DNA from: Odiellus spinosus
Lineage: Eukaryota > Arthropoda > Arachnida > Opiliones > Phalangiidae
Direction: 5' to 3'
Length of the DNA stretch: 64,000 nucleotides
Assembly: GCA_963920705.1 (NCBI GenBank)
Contig: OY987226.1
Span: 17,176,501-17,240,500, forward strand
The notes beneath the pieces are model-generated. The model did not search any database, had not been told where the DNA came from, and saw nothing but the letters and a program-made list of their open reading frames with translations. This document shows, one piece after another, positions 46,646-59,453 of this stretch. The position numbers and the translations under genes are program-made. Within the stretch, counting starts at the first letter, position 1; every line of letters starts with the position of its first letter.

Positions 46646-46935
46646 CATCTTTTCTAGCTCTGCTGGCTGCCACATTTGGCAGAAAGCCCGGAAAAGTCAG
46701 ATTCTTAAAACATCGGGACCAAAATATTTTGGATGTAGGGACCTCCCCGGCACAGCCGCCAGCTTCCTGACTCCGAATCGCGCTCGCCATTTCGAGACAT
46801 TTTAAAGGACAACAGACAATGGATTATATAAATCAGAGAATTTGAGCCAGATGCGACAGCAGAAGTATAAAACGATCCAAGATAAAATATATAGTTCGCG
46901 GGAAAACGATTATAAATACTTTTCAATGCATTATA

Positions 46936-47073
46936 AACCGCGTTCACACTAGAGACTTTGAAACTGTAAAAATCCAAGGTTTAAATATAAAACTATTAAC
47001 TTGAAAAGTTGATACGAACATTCGGAAAGGTTTGAAAACGGTTCAAAAAGTCTCTATCGTGAACGTAGCTTTT
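46936..47073. mobile_element. Inverted-repeat element, family E, copy 2
   Basis: GCGTTCACACTAGAGACTTT faces AAAGTCTCTATCGTGAACGT. About 138 bases, the shortest copy. Confidence 0.75.
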
Positions 47074-47138
47074 AAATATTACACTAATTTCTAGTTTTTT
47101 TAGTTTTTTTTTTTTTTTTTTTTTTAACTCTAAATTTA

Positions 47139-47340
47139 CTAGCAAAAACTCGTGAAAAATCACGGGAGTTTTCCGTAATTTTCCAGAACTTTCCAGATTT
47201 TTATATAGACTTTCCCGAATTTTTAAAAACTTTCCAGAACTTTCCAGACCTCTGGAGACTTTTCTGGGACCTTCTAGAACATTCTGGGTAAAGTTACGGA
47301 CGTACGCGCATACTGAAATTGAAAATTAATAGTGTTTGAT
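47139..47340. repeat. Dispersed repeat, family H, copy 1
   Basis: Starts CTAGCAAAAACTCGTGAAAA, has many CTTTCCAGAAC subunits, contains GTTACGGACGTACGCGC and ends AATAGTGTTTGATT. Shared with 54717-54954. Confidence 0.75.
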
Positions 47341-48553
47341 TGATTTTCTGACTGTCTCCCTTTAGGGGAAATAGATTATTCAAAAACGCCGTACATTCGG
47401 CGCTACGTCTAAACCTAAAGCAGCGTGGTTGCGTGGCTTCTCCAAAAGCTTTATTCCAGAAAGAAATGTCCTTGGCCTATAGTATGTCTACACATTCAAC
47501 CTACAGTTGGCAATACGCGCGAACCTACGGGCTCTTTTGTCTCTTAATTATCAACGCTCATGTTGATAATTGGAACAACCTACTTTCTTCAGGTACGAGG
47601 TTTAACATGGCGAATCAGTCCGCTTCTTCTTTACCCATTAAGCTAACTAAAAGTGACCCTATACCCCGCTTCGATAGAAGTATTTGAATATAGACTAAAA
47701 AGACAGCTGGAAACTACATGGTTTCGTTTACTGAACGCCAGACTTGAGATGAATAAATTATAAACAACAGGGTTTTTTTTTTTTAAAGTCCTATAAATAT
47801 CATATGTTGTATACTTGGAAATGCGCTAGAACTCGCGGGGTATAATTTGGAGTTTAAAGGGCTAGGGATCAGTTTTTTGAAAAGTGTTCAATTTTGGTAT
47901 TAAACTATATCCTTTAGGTTATGAAAATTATTTATCTCTAGAGTAAAACGGCTCAAATCAAGAACTCATTTATGAAACAAAGAACATGTGAACAAAAACA
48001 TATTCTAAACACATCGTCGCTTACTTGATTCGTGAAAGTTTCAAATCAAAAATAGGAAAGTAAAATCAGAACATATTGGCGTGAAATAACAAGAACTAGC
48101 TTAAAAAATTCGCCTCAGATTAAAACTGAAACCCCAAAGTAAGCTCTAGTACTTTTTTAGAGAGGTGAAAAGCAGACGAATTTTGGCTACAAAGTATGCG
48201 AGGGTGATACCAGAAGCTAATGCTGTAAGCCCAAGGTTCTTGTGTAAAAAATGAATTAGTTCTTTCTCAAATATATATTCCGAATCATGGAACCTTTTTC
48301 TATATCTCTTAGTATTGAAATAATTGAAACAAACTCATTAAGTTTTGGGGTTTATATCCCTTTAAGGTTTATAAAAGGTTTCGAACCAGATGGGAAATGA
48401 CTAAAGTTTGTAAACTTAAGTGTAAACAGTATTTTGTATAAATTTAATAGTTGAACGTGCCTAACTAGATTTATTTTTTACTTATATTGAAATTATTATT
48501 ATAAATCGAGATGGTCGAGATTAGTGTAAAAATAAAATCGCCCCTGAAAAATT

Positions 48554-48969
48554 AAAGGGAAAGTTGGAGTTATAAATGGAACAGCTTTTGAATTTATTTT
48601 CGGAATCATCATGCCAAAAAACGTATTCGAGAATTTTCAAACCAATTATTAGACACGTTTTTTGTGTTTAAATTAATTTCTTAAGTTTGGTTAACTTTCA
48701 ATACAAGTAAATATAAATTCTGGCCAATCGTATTATTTCAGTCTTCAACAGCGCTTGTAATGTCCAAACATTAAGCGAATAGGCCGGCGTTTGATGGCTA
48801 ATACCTTGGCCTTCAGACACCGGCCTATTCTTTTAATGTTAGGACATTAGAAGCGCTGTTGAAGGGTGAAATAATGTTTGGCCCGAATTTATATTTACTT
48901 TCTTGGACCCAAAACGTGCCCGAAAATAAATTCAAAAGCTGTTCCATTTTTAGCTCCACGTTTCCCTAT
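48554..48969. mobile_element. Palindromic miniature element, family B, copy 2
   Basis: A more complete copy, about 416 bases. Terminal inverted repeats read GGGAAAGTTGGAG.. against ..CTCCACGTTTCCC. Inner arms carry ATGGAACAGCTTTTGAATTT and its complement. No coding capacity, so non-autonomous. Confidence 0.75.
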
Positions 48970-50030
48970 AAGTTGCCGGCATATATTTCTATAATTTGAC
49001 CTTATTGTCTCGTGTGAAAGGCCCTTAATGTGACTATTTGAATCGTTAATCAGATACCTTACAACAAAATTTAACAAATTTTACTTATTGTGTATCAGAT
49101 AGTTAAAGTAAACTAAATGGTGGAAAAGTTAGTCCATCCCTATTCATTTGAAGTCTTTGCAATGAACGCTAGGTCTTAATGCTTATTTTCGGTTTAAGAG
49201 TTCATTTGTCTCGCGCAGTATGAATCGGCGCGAATGTCCTTCGAACGTTGCCAAGATACTAAAAAAAACTGGGTCTAAGATCTAAGAGAGATTCCAGACT
49301 TTTTAAAGACTTAAATTAGAACATTTCATTCCATCAGATAAAATAAATTATATTGTTTTGGTAGATACAATTAAAATTCATTATCATCTATAAAAGTTTT
49401 AAATTAAATCGCCTCAAGTGCTTGAAATAAAATAATATCACGGGTTCGGGTTTTAAACCACGGTACAAAATATGAGTCACTTTTTAAAGAGCATTATTAT
49501 TATTATAATTACTATAATTACAATTTTTTTAAGCCTTGGCAAGGTCACTGTTAACGCTCTTTATTCGTTTCTAATTAGCAAAAATTTCCGGCCTTCAATT
49601 AACATAACTGCTTATAAAAAATTCGACACATCCAAAATATACGCCTATATAGCATCTTGAGGTCATGAGATTTTGTGGAAAAAATATCTTATATTTCATC
49701 AGAAAAATATATATTTTTTCCCCCAGGATAGTTTTCGCAGAGAAAAACAATCATTTACACATTGTATACGCCCATTGAACGTGTCAACGATATTTAGTTA
49801 GAAAACTCAGATCTCCAAAAAAAATTGTTCTAAATAAAAAATGTTTTTCAAAAGTAAAAACTAAAATTTGCATCCGGTAGTTTCGTTTTTTTTTTTGTTT
49901 TTTTTTTTTTGCTCCATTCAGTCAAGAAGAATTTACAATACAATCAAAGCTGATCATGAAACCTTACATAGATTATCAATTAATCTATTAAACATGGTTT
50001 TTGCAGGTAAATGCAATTCTTTTAATAAGT

Positions 50031-50479
50031 TTAAAGGGAAAATGCAACCTTACAACAAGTGATTTTTTTTATCGATATAGGGCTAATTCAACAGAAAAAA
50101 AAAAAACCAAAAAAAAAAAAAAAACAGACCAATATTAAACTAGAAATCAATTTAAAAACTTACCATCAAAAATAGGCTTAGCTGGATTCATGGAGATATC
50201 CATAACTCCTCGTATAAGGACTAGCGACCAATGATATTGATCATGGAGATCCTGCATTCCCCATATAAGAGACATCGACCAATTTTATTGGTCGCTAGTC
50301 CTTATACGGGGAGTTCAGGTGATCTTCACGAATCCAGCTAAGCCTTTTTTCCGGGTAAGTTTTAAATTTATTTCTAGTTTAATATTTGTTTTTAATTTTT
50401 TACTGTTGGATTAGGCCTATTTAAACGATAATTAATCGATAAAAAAATCACTTGTTTTATGTTGCATTCTTCCTTTAAC
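50031..50479. mobile_element. Inverted-repeat element, family D, full copy
   Basis: Ends TTAAAGGGAAAATGCAACCT and ATGTTGCATTCTTCCTTTAA. Inside are ATAGGCTTAGCTGGATTCAT facing GAATCCAGCTAAGCC, and a second nested palindrome around GACTAGCGACCAAT. About 449 bases, no coding capacity. Confidence 0.75.
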
Positions 50480-52339
50480 AAGTCACCGAGTTGCGTAAAA
50501 CTTCAGTTTTTAGCCTTTCTAGGCGCGAGACAGAAGCAATTTCACTTTCCAAGTCTATAAATTTTTACACAGGTCTACACGCGTTCGTGAAAATTCTCGT
50601 AATATTTGGTCTGTACAGTTATTTCTTTATGAAATGTGTACTATTTGGATACCACGGAGGGGCCTAACGTGGGATACGCGTCTTCAAATTCTAACCTCAC
50701 TGGTTCATGGTTGAGTAATTGCAAAGTTACCGCCAACATTTCGTGTAAAAAAATTAAATAAAAAAATAAACATTTTTTTTCGCGCGATGTTTCTGAGTAA
50801 TAAGAAACAACAAGAAAGAAATTGTCCAAGTTTTCAGCGCGATTAATGTTAGGACGACAGTTCATTTCTTGGAAAGCGTAATTATAAATTTAGTTTTTGA
50901 ACGTAATGCAAACTAAAACTGTAACTGGTTGAATAGCGAGATGAAATATTATCTTTAAAGGATAGCCTTAAAGACTTAAGATAATATTACGTTTCTATCG
51001 AAATTTAAACACGAAGAAAAACATTGTAAGATAATTACTGGTTCCGAATTTTAAATTTTTTGTTTGTTATGTTGAATAATATTACGCAAACTGAAATTAA
51101 CTCGCAAGAGTAAGATTATATCATTAATGAAGTTCGCATTATATAGGCAAGCCTTTTATGTTGGGTTTTCGTTTTCCACCATGTTTTAAATGTTAAAATC
51201 TAGATTATCTGGGTTGTTGAAATTTTCCATTTAAATTTTTTTTACGTTAGTTCTACTATATAAATATAATTCAATGCTAATTAATTATTGTTTTGATACT
51301 TATAATTAAGCCCATGTGACCTTCATTCATTATTTTTAAATTAATTTTATTAATGAAATGTTTGGAATTAATTGAAACCAAATGTGAATTGAAGGAAAAT
51401 ATTTTTTGAACTAAATGACGAAATCAACAACCCTGAACTTCCAATCAACTTTTCGTGCTGAAAATTCCGATTTTAGACAAAGAACCTCTACAGCTGACCC
51501 CAAAATTTACAATTTGACCTTTTACAAAACGAAATAAAAAAGAAAAAGAGGAAAAGAAAGCGTTTTGAAATTCTGTAATGAGGACGTGGCTATTGTCAAA
51601 ATCATTCAAGCGAAAGAATGGAACGGTTTAAAAAAATATAATTAAGGATGAATTAATTTAGTTTATTTTAATTTATTTAGAAGAAGATCTTGGGATAAAA
51701 AACTCTTTATATCCGTTAATATATAAATTTGAAGTTTTATGGGGCGAGTTTTTGGCACGCAGCAAGGACGTGACACCATGAAGGAATCAAATTTGAATAG
51801 CCGCTACTATAAATATTAATGAGTTGAATGTTTTACGTAGGCTGAAAGTTAAAAAATATATATTGGCGTAATGGACCCAAACTCCCCAAAGGAATTTGAA
51901 TTTGACCAGTATTTCGAATATTTTTGGAAAAACTGAGGAGAGTTCACGAAAAAAAAAAAAAAAAAAAAAAAAAAGTTTACGCAATATTTAATTTCAAAGA
52001 GTCGTTACAAAGTTATAAATTAAAAACGAGTAGATTTTTTAATCTCCTTAATAACCGAAGATTGGCTATCCTACATTCTAACTTCTCTAGCTATTTTAGA
52101 CTCGCGTGATCTCAAACGGATGGTGCTAAAGCCTCCGGGTATTTTGAAAATCTAATTTATCATACCATTGATAAATTTGACGAGTCATTACGTTAGAAGG
52201 TAGATTTACGCTGCAAGTTTCATTTGTAAGAGTGTGGAGTATTCGAGAAGTCTAGTGTTCTAACGTTTCTAAACTTTCTTGAAATCAAAGAAACATGCAG
52301 GAAGGATTTAACCTGTCAGCAATATCGCTTAATTATCTT

Positions 52340-52806
52340 TAGCCGCGTTCAGACTAGAGACTTGAAAGCGTTTTTAATCATTTTAGAAAAGATAAATTAG
52401 CTACGATCTTACTAGGCCTTGGAATCGATTTAAACCGTTTCAAAACGTTTCGCTAAAGTCGTGTGAACAGAAAGTCGTGTGAACAGAAAACCGTGATTTC
52501 TCGAAACTGCTTCGGGAACCAGTTTCATACCGATTCGGTTTCAACAACCGATAGATGAAGGTACAATAAATCGATTTATAAAGATAATGCGTGAACACAT
52601 GACGCTTAAAACGATTCCTGGCGATTTGAATATCGTTACAAATCGATTAATAAATGATATAGTGTGGCCATAGCTATTGTAAAATTTTGAGGTCAACTGT
52701 AAAGATCAATTCTCAAAATATATAATTATTATTTTGAAAAGTTGATTTGAATATTCTTAACGGTTCGAAAACGGTTTCGAAGTCTCTAGTGTGAACGTAG
52801 CTTTGA
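52340..52806. mobile_element. Inverted-repeat element, family E, copy 3
   Basis: GCGTTCAGACTAGAGACTTG at one end, AAGTCTCTAGTGTGAACGTA at the other, with GTTTCATACCGATTCGGTTT inside. Longest copy, about 467 bases. Confidence 0.75.
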
Positions 52807-54716
52807 TGGCCGCTGTCTACAAATGGAAAGAAACTAACGTCACGAACAAACCACGATACAAATTGGGTATATTTGTCGAGAAATAGAGCGAGTCACGGTT
52901 ATTAAGATAGGGTCACTCATCTCCATGCGGGCTCTTTTCACTCGGGAAAATCCATAGAGCATCCTCTTTCATCTAATATTCAATTCCTGGTTTGAATGAT
53001 CCATCCCATTCAAAACATTCTACAAACTGCGAGGCAATTCCAATTCAATCGAGAGAACCACACCTTACACCCACAGCATTCTGTGGGGGATTAAAAACTG
53101 GGTGACAAGAGCCTGCCACATAGTTTAATACCTAACGAAGCGTAATTCCCCCGTGTTGGGAAGAAGTCCCCTAACTTCCTCGGGCTATAGACCAATTTCC
53201 GCTCCCACCTCAAGACCAACCAGGTATCAATAACAATATACAATCAACGTTAACAAACTACGTATTAGTTACGAACACGGTCCGTGAAATTGCCAAGTTG
53301 AAACGTCATTCGTCAATTGGTATCAATATAAACGTTAACTACTTTCACTTTGGTATATTAGAAAGTAAACCGGGTGAAGGTGAAAGCGTGCCGGAGTACG
53401 GACAACAAGATGAACCATAGTTACTCAATCGAGAGCCTCGGGCCAACCTGTCGTGAGTACGTATAGACTACGTACAACAGAGGGAGATGCAGAGATCCTG
53501 ACTATATATACAAGCAGGTGCTCTGGAGAGTAATACAAAGACACTAGTCACTGGTACTAAGTTTAAAAGACCGAGCTAAATCTATTCTTTCAAGGGTCGA
53601 GTAAGGTTGTGAGCCAGCCGTGTCTCAACTATATAATAGCCTCCAGGGCCAACGGCTTCGGAAAATCACGAAGACATTTAAGGGAAAGCGAAACCAGTTG
53701 GCCAGGTGCGAGAGGAATATAGCCCGTGCTAGTTAGAGTCTTCAGTACAAATTACCATACTCTCCACGCTATCTTTATGTAACTACCCCATTCATATCCA
53801 TAATGATCCTAGGTTTAAAAGTAATGAAACCAAAGTTTGATTCTTGACATAGGTCGCGCGCGCCACCAGACTTAAATATTCAGAAATTCACTTCGAGTTT
53901 GCATCACGTACGAAGGTTAGCTTCGTTGTATCTCTCATTATTAAACAAATGCGGATTATGGCTTTACTACGAATCTACGACGGTACATTACATGATGACT
54001 AAAGCAATCTGAGAATGGAAGATAGCAAAATTTCACCATAAGATTAAGTTACGGAATTTGTATAAATTTATTTGATAACTTCGATTGTAAAATAATGAAC
54101 TTTGCCTTCGAGCTTCGTTCTACTCTAACGTATGGAATTTTTAGGTAGTTTATGGTCGTCGCAAATGAGGAGGCGATTCACGATGGTGGTCGGAAGTTTA
54201 GGAAATGCACGCCGCCAAGGGGAATGCGTCTTGAGAATTTTAAATTTAAACCCGGTCTGGAACGCCAACTGTCTGTCAGTATACGCTTACCACTGCGATC
54301 TTAGAAGTCACATAAATTCACTATGAAAACCGGTTTATCCAAAGATATTTAATATCCATTTAAGAATGTAACTGCTGCGTATACCGAGTAGATAGTTGGG
54401 GATACATTCTTCCCACACAAACGTGCAGTTGCATCAAAATGGCTTCACCCACTAATACTACTTTATGGTACGCTACTTTACTGCAAAAACCATACTAACT
54501 CCATTTCAGCTTGCTGCGGATTTCTTAGTGTTTAAGTGGTTTTAATAGGATAGGTTAGGGGTCAAGTATTTATCAGAACTAGATCTCATCTCCGTCGCCA
54601 TTGGTTAGGGTTGAAAGTTCCAATACGACACGGTTACCAAATCTTATTAAAAGCCATACCCAGGGCATCGTGGATACATAATTATAGTTATTAGCTATTG
54701 TGGTTTATTTTATACG
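52807..54716. other. Intergenic stretch without recognised feature
   Basis: Somewhat richer in G/C around 52900-53700 than the flanks. A 64-codon plus-strand frame at 54132-54326 is not recognisable. I see no splice-supported exon here. Confidence 0.4.
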
Positions 54717-54954
54717 ACTAGCAAAAACTCGTGAAAAATTACGGGACATATAAAATGCAAGATTTTGAAAGTTCTGAAAGTTCATGAATAGAAATTCTCC
54801 AGACCTTTCTAGAATTTTCGGAATTTCTCAGACCTTTCTAAACCTTTCAATTTTCTGGACCTCTTCAGACTTTTCTGGACCCTTCTAGAACATGCTGGAA
54901 AACGTTACGGACGTACGCGCGTATGGACATTTTATATTAATAGTGTTTGATTAC
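54717..54954. repeat. Dispersed repeat, family H, copy 2
   Basis: Same start, CTTTCTAGAA subunits, GTTACGGACGTACGCGC and AATAGTGTTTGATTA end as 47139-47340. Same orientation. Confidence 0.75.
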
Positions 54955-55589
54955 ATTCCACGAATACATGTAGATTCCTGTAGCGAATATGTCAATATTA
55001 ATTTAACATGTTCAAACCCCCCCCCCCCCCCCCAACACTAAGTTACTATGTTTTTGCGCAAAGATCGTTGGGTTTATCGAGGAATCCGTTAGTTTTTTTA
55101 ATGGAGAGGCCGAGTGTGTCTGTATACCTGCGAATAAAATGACAGCTGTTTTGGGTCTTATTTAATGAAAACTTCCTATACACTTAAAGAGTTTCGTGAA
55201 TAATTTTTAAATCGCCGTTTCAATAATAAATTTAACAATAAAAGGTTTTAAGAAAATGCTTAATATTTAAATTTATTAAATACGGGTGTAAAGCGTAACC
55301 ACGGACGAAGGTCAAAAGTCATGGCTAGACGCTAAACTATAGTGTAATTTCTTGAAAGTAAAATAAAATTTAATTTGTTTCATTCTAACCTGAATTCAAC
55401 AAAAGTGGACGAAAGACATTTTAAATTTTGGTCCTTTTGGTTGAATTCGGATTACTTCATTGGGTCTATTTGGGCGAATTCTGTTTGATTTATCCAATTT
55501 GGACCATTATTCTTCATTGGGAAAGCCGATTTCTTTCGTTATTCTATGGGAGCACTTTGAAATGAAAAGTAAAACCGACGTCACGCACC

Positions 55590-55828
55590 GTAATTAAATT
55601 TATACTTTAAAGGCATGGTAATTAAATTTATATTTTAAAGGCATGGTAATTAAATTTATACTTTAAAGGCATCGTAATTAAATTTATACTTTACAGGCAT
55701 GGTAATTATATTTATTCTTTAAAGGCATCGTAATTAAATTTATACTTTAAAGGCATCGCAATTAAATTTATACTTTAAAGGCATCGTAATTAAATTTATA
55801 CTTTAAAGGCATCGTAATCAAATTTATA
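55590..55828. repeat. 28-base minisatellite, about 8 copies, interrupted
   Basis: Units GGCATCGTAATTAAATTTAT plus ACTTTAAA. The array resumes with one further unit at 56181-56212 after the element at 55829-56180. Confidence 0.95.
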
Positions 55829-56180
55829 CGGGGTTCGTACAAAATTTTGGAGGTTAATTTCCCTGACTTTTCTAGGAGCTCTTGGCAATACCAACTTTTT
55901 ATTTCACATAGTTTATCAATCAGGGTCAATACGAGAAAATGTTTTTATCTTTAGGCAAATATTTATGTTACAATTAACTGTTCACCCAATCATAAACAGT
56001 TCCTTGACATGTACCAACATATTTAATTTCTCTGACCATTTGGGCTCATTTCAAAATTTCCTGACTTTTCCCTGGCCTTTTGGTGCAAATTTCCAAATTC
56101 CCTGACTTTTTCCTGACCTTTTGGGTGAATTTCCAAATTCCCTGACCTTTCCATGTTTTCCAGGTCGTGTACGAACCCTG
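55829..56180. mobile_element. Miniature DNA transposon inserted in a minisatellite
   Basis: A 352-base element with terminal inverted repeats CGGGGTTCGTAC and GTACGAACCCTG, flanked on both sides by the 5-base duplication TTATA (55824-55828 and 56181-56185). It splits a 28-base repeat unit exactly. The interior has several CCCTGACTTTT..TTTCCAAATT subrepeats and no coding capacity. Superfamily not assigned. Confidence 0.85.
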
Positions 56181-56212
56181 TTATACTCTAAAGGCATCGT
56201 AATTAAATTTAA

Positions 56213-58740
56213 TTCTGGAATGTCGCATTGACTATATTGGAAAATCTAGCCCTGAAATTCCGTAACAACTCTCACTTGTCAGAATAATGTTAAAAGGGGT
56301 GAGGTCGAGACTAGTATAGAAGATCGATTAAACTTTGACATTTACGCGAAAAAACTCAACCGTTACAGCTCTAGTTTTTATCACCTTAACATTTTACGAC
56401 TACTAAAGGCAGGGCTAAAACTTTCTAGAAGTGATCCAATTTCGATAGAGCTTCGTACTGTGGTCAAAATCTTAACTCGAGAGCGGTCAATATATTCCAC
56501 GGTTCCCATCCCATGCCATTCCTACGTATAGTCGAGTATTTCATAGATGAGATTGCGAGAACTACTTTATCTACAACGTTATACATTGTGTACTACTCCG
56601 CTTCAGCATCCGTTCCCTCGCAAACTACATTTGAACAGAAAGTAAAAGGGCATTGCATTAGACGCCCGACTTCCTGGTAGATCCATTAGGGACTACTCTG
56701 GGGAACAAGTCACGTGACTGCGAGGGGAAAAGCCGCTCTGACAAAGTGCTCTGTCAACTTAAAAGGGAGACGGTCACAAAATATTTGTTGTATTCAAAAT
56801 TCCCACTCAATATTTAATCGTTATCAGGGCTTTGAACAAAATCAGGAAAAAAAAGTGTAATTATGGACTTGCATTATAAACATGCATACGGTAAAAAAGG
56901 CAGGAAAACTTTCAAAGTAGGAAGCAAATTTAAATGACAATGGGATCTTTATTTGCAGCAAAGCAATGCTCGCTTTTATGTCTAGTAACTATTTTAGGAC
57001 ATCTCTAGAAGTGCAATAAGTTTACTAGAGACTAGATCTCCTTCAAAGTTACTTATGTGGATTCAACTAGACGTCTAAATACACATTAATCTCCAAAATA
57101 TAGAAAATATACTGATTTTATGGGAATTTAGGGAACTATGTAGTATCATCCGAAGCTCTGCGTTTTCTCACGAACACATTTTAAGACTCTCGTTTTGATC
57201 GAGGATTGTTTGAACAAATTATCACCCGAATCATCTATTCCGACGGAAAGCTAAGTCTATAGCTATCAGAATGCGCTAAGGGAAGGGCGTGAATCGAAAC
57301 ACTTCCCTGTACAATTCAATTTTAAGAAAGCGTGCGACAAATCCAGATTGTCTCAATAATCGAGTGATATTGGTTTTTATTAAAAACCAGAAAATGTTGC
57401 CCTCTACGTCATAACTTGTGAAATGACGCTTTTCTCATCACAATTTATTTTATTTCTCGATTTTTAAAAGTTTATCAAAAGAATAAATCTTAGTTGTGTG
57501 TCTACCTTCCTTTGAGTAACCTGCTGTATTTGTCTATACATAGAATCATGCACATACAATAAATTTTGTTTGATATTTTTATGGGATATCTTAGTTGTCT
57601 GTCTATCTTCCTTTGAACAACCTGTGCATGTGTCTATTCATAGATTCTTGTACATACTATCTATTAACGGATAAGACCCCAAGAAGGTGTTGAGGTGATA
57701 AAGGTTAATCATTAATCAATATTCCGTAGACATATTTGTAAGAGGTTCCACACCTTAAATTCATTATAGAAGAATATAGATAATCATTTTCCTTTCGAAA
57801 TCGATTATAGATAAAACTAAGATAAGCCGGTTAAACTTCCTGGAGCTATACCGTACCATATATCTTTTTTCCTATCTTTACGGGTTCTTTGTCAAGTTTT
57901 CATTTGCCACAATTGGCAATTTGAGAAAACAAACGATGAAGGTGACCGAGTATGTCTATTTTTGGTCAATATATTTGTTATCTCGAATGTATACGCACTT
58001 GCGTCGAAAGGTATATGCCATTATACACAATATTTAAATATTAAAGGTATCTTATCGTTAGATTTCTAAAATTCTACATTGAAGGTTACTTCATTCAATC
58101 ACGTACAAAATTTTGTTCTCTTCCGTTAGAAAAATTTAATTTTTCTTGGCAGATTGGCTTCGTGGAATCATTTAATTACTAATCTAATTATTAATTAATT
58201 GACAAATTGATTGTTTAATTCACTAATAATTCTTAATAATTAATTGTACGTGTTGTTATTTGTCCGCGATGTCTGGTGATAACTACCAATATCGGATTTT
58301 AGCTCAATATTATTATAAAGTTAGCTAGTCACGATTCTCAGCCATTCTCGGAATTGTTCGAATTACTCGCGTGTAAATACACACCTTTTACAGTTCTTTG
58401 ATTATATTGGTTCCGTTAAAAATAGTTTCAGGTACCATACGAGATACATATATCATTTATGAACTACTATTACAATGTTTATTTCGAAGGAAATTTTCGG
58501 AATGAAGAGTCTTGACATCATCCATTTTGATATTTATTTAGGCTAGCTAAATTATAGACTTTCTGGGAATCTTTTATTCAAACCCTTATCTCTGACCTAT
58601 GACCCCCATTTTGGAAATCCTGGCCTAACCAGGATATACAGGTTACGTACTAGCCCTATAATGTCATCTCAAAAAAAAAACTTCTTTCAAAATAGTCGTA
58701 AGAAAACTCTTATTAAATACAAATTGACAATTTAAGATAA
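56213..58740. other. Intergenic stretch without recognised feature
   Basis: AT-rich sequence. Two similar segments, ATCTTAGTTGTGTGTCTACC near 57487 and ATCTTAGTTGTCTGTCTATC near 57588, form an imperfect tandem duplication of about 100 bases. No gene seen. Confidence 0.4.
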
Positions 58741-58759
58741 AATCAAGAAGTGAACTCAC

Positions 58760-58780
58760 CAATACATCCCCTGACACCAT
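58760..58780 (-). CDS. Candidate distal alternative first exon (MVSGDVL)
   Basis: Seven codons from an ATG in good context (AAAAAAATGG) to a consensus donor TTG|GTGAGT in phase 0, the phase required by ankyrin exon 2. It sits just downstream of the CpG-rich, TATA-bearing stretch at 58840-59260. Very short leaders of this sort arise often by chance; a comparable one, MGVVY, is at 43284-43298. Confidence 0.2.
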
Positions 58781-58800
58781 TTTTTTCACCAAGTTATACT

Positions 58801-58823
58801 GCAAGTACTTGTTAAGTACTTGC
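58801..58823. repeat. Perfect inverted repeat, 10-base arms
   Basis: GCAAGTACTT, a 3-base spacer, then AAGTACTTGC. It lies 20 bases upstream (minus strand) of the MVSGDVL start candidate, in what would be its 5' untranslated region. Confidence 0.7.
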
Positions 58824-59239
58824 AGCGTCGTGAAAGTAATCCTTAATTATAGCTTCAGAACGAGCGTGAATTATGTCGAGTCGAACTAGGGATGGGACGG
58901 GGTCACGGGTCACTCGATTATAACTTAACGTAGGTCTCTTTAGTTACTGTATAATAATAGGGAAGAAGTGCTCGGAGCAGACGCGCATCGTGACGCGCGA
59001 CTTTCACACCGTAAGAACACCAAGCACTATATGAGAGCAACGCGCTAAGCGGCTGCTTGCCCGCTTGGCTGGCCACTTTCAAAAAACAAGATATCCCTCA
59101 CAATCCGATGATAATAAATAATACAGTCAAGAGTCCCTCGTCAGATTGGCTCTCTAATAAACTTCGCTAAGGTTGATATGGATGGACAGAGAGACAATCT
59201 GCTTACACTCCCCTCTCGCTTCGCTCACGCACTTCCCTC

Positions 59240-59247
59240 TTTATAAA
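59240..59247 (-). promoter_or_regulatory. Possible TATA box of a distal alternative promoter
   Basis: TTTATAAA in a GC- and CpG-rich context is followed on the minus strand by GAGGGAAGTGCGTGAGCG. The CpG-rich stretch runs to about 58840 and leads to a short phase-0 first-exon candidate at 58760-58780. The motif is palindromic, so it could also serve the plus strand. Prediction only. Confidence 0.25.
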
Positions 59248-59422
59248 CCGAAGTCCCCCCACTTACAAGTTTTCTGAAAGTTTACATTTAAGCTCTATTC
59301 ACACGATACATCTTTTACAAAACACTGTTGGGTAATTAAGTCAAACGATAGTGCCGGTAAGAGTTTAGAAAGTTGGGACATTTAGGTTTACAAATAATAA
59401 GATGGTTTGTAGATTTGTTTTG

Positions 59423-59453
<31 letters not shown>

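Noticed and set aside
47433-47687. 84-codon plus-strand frame
   Set aside because: No recognised domain, no ATG at the beginning of the frame and no context.
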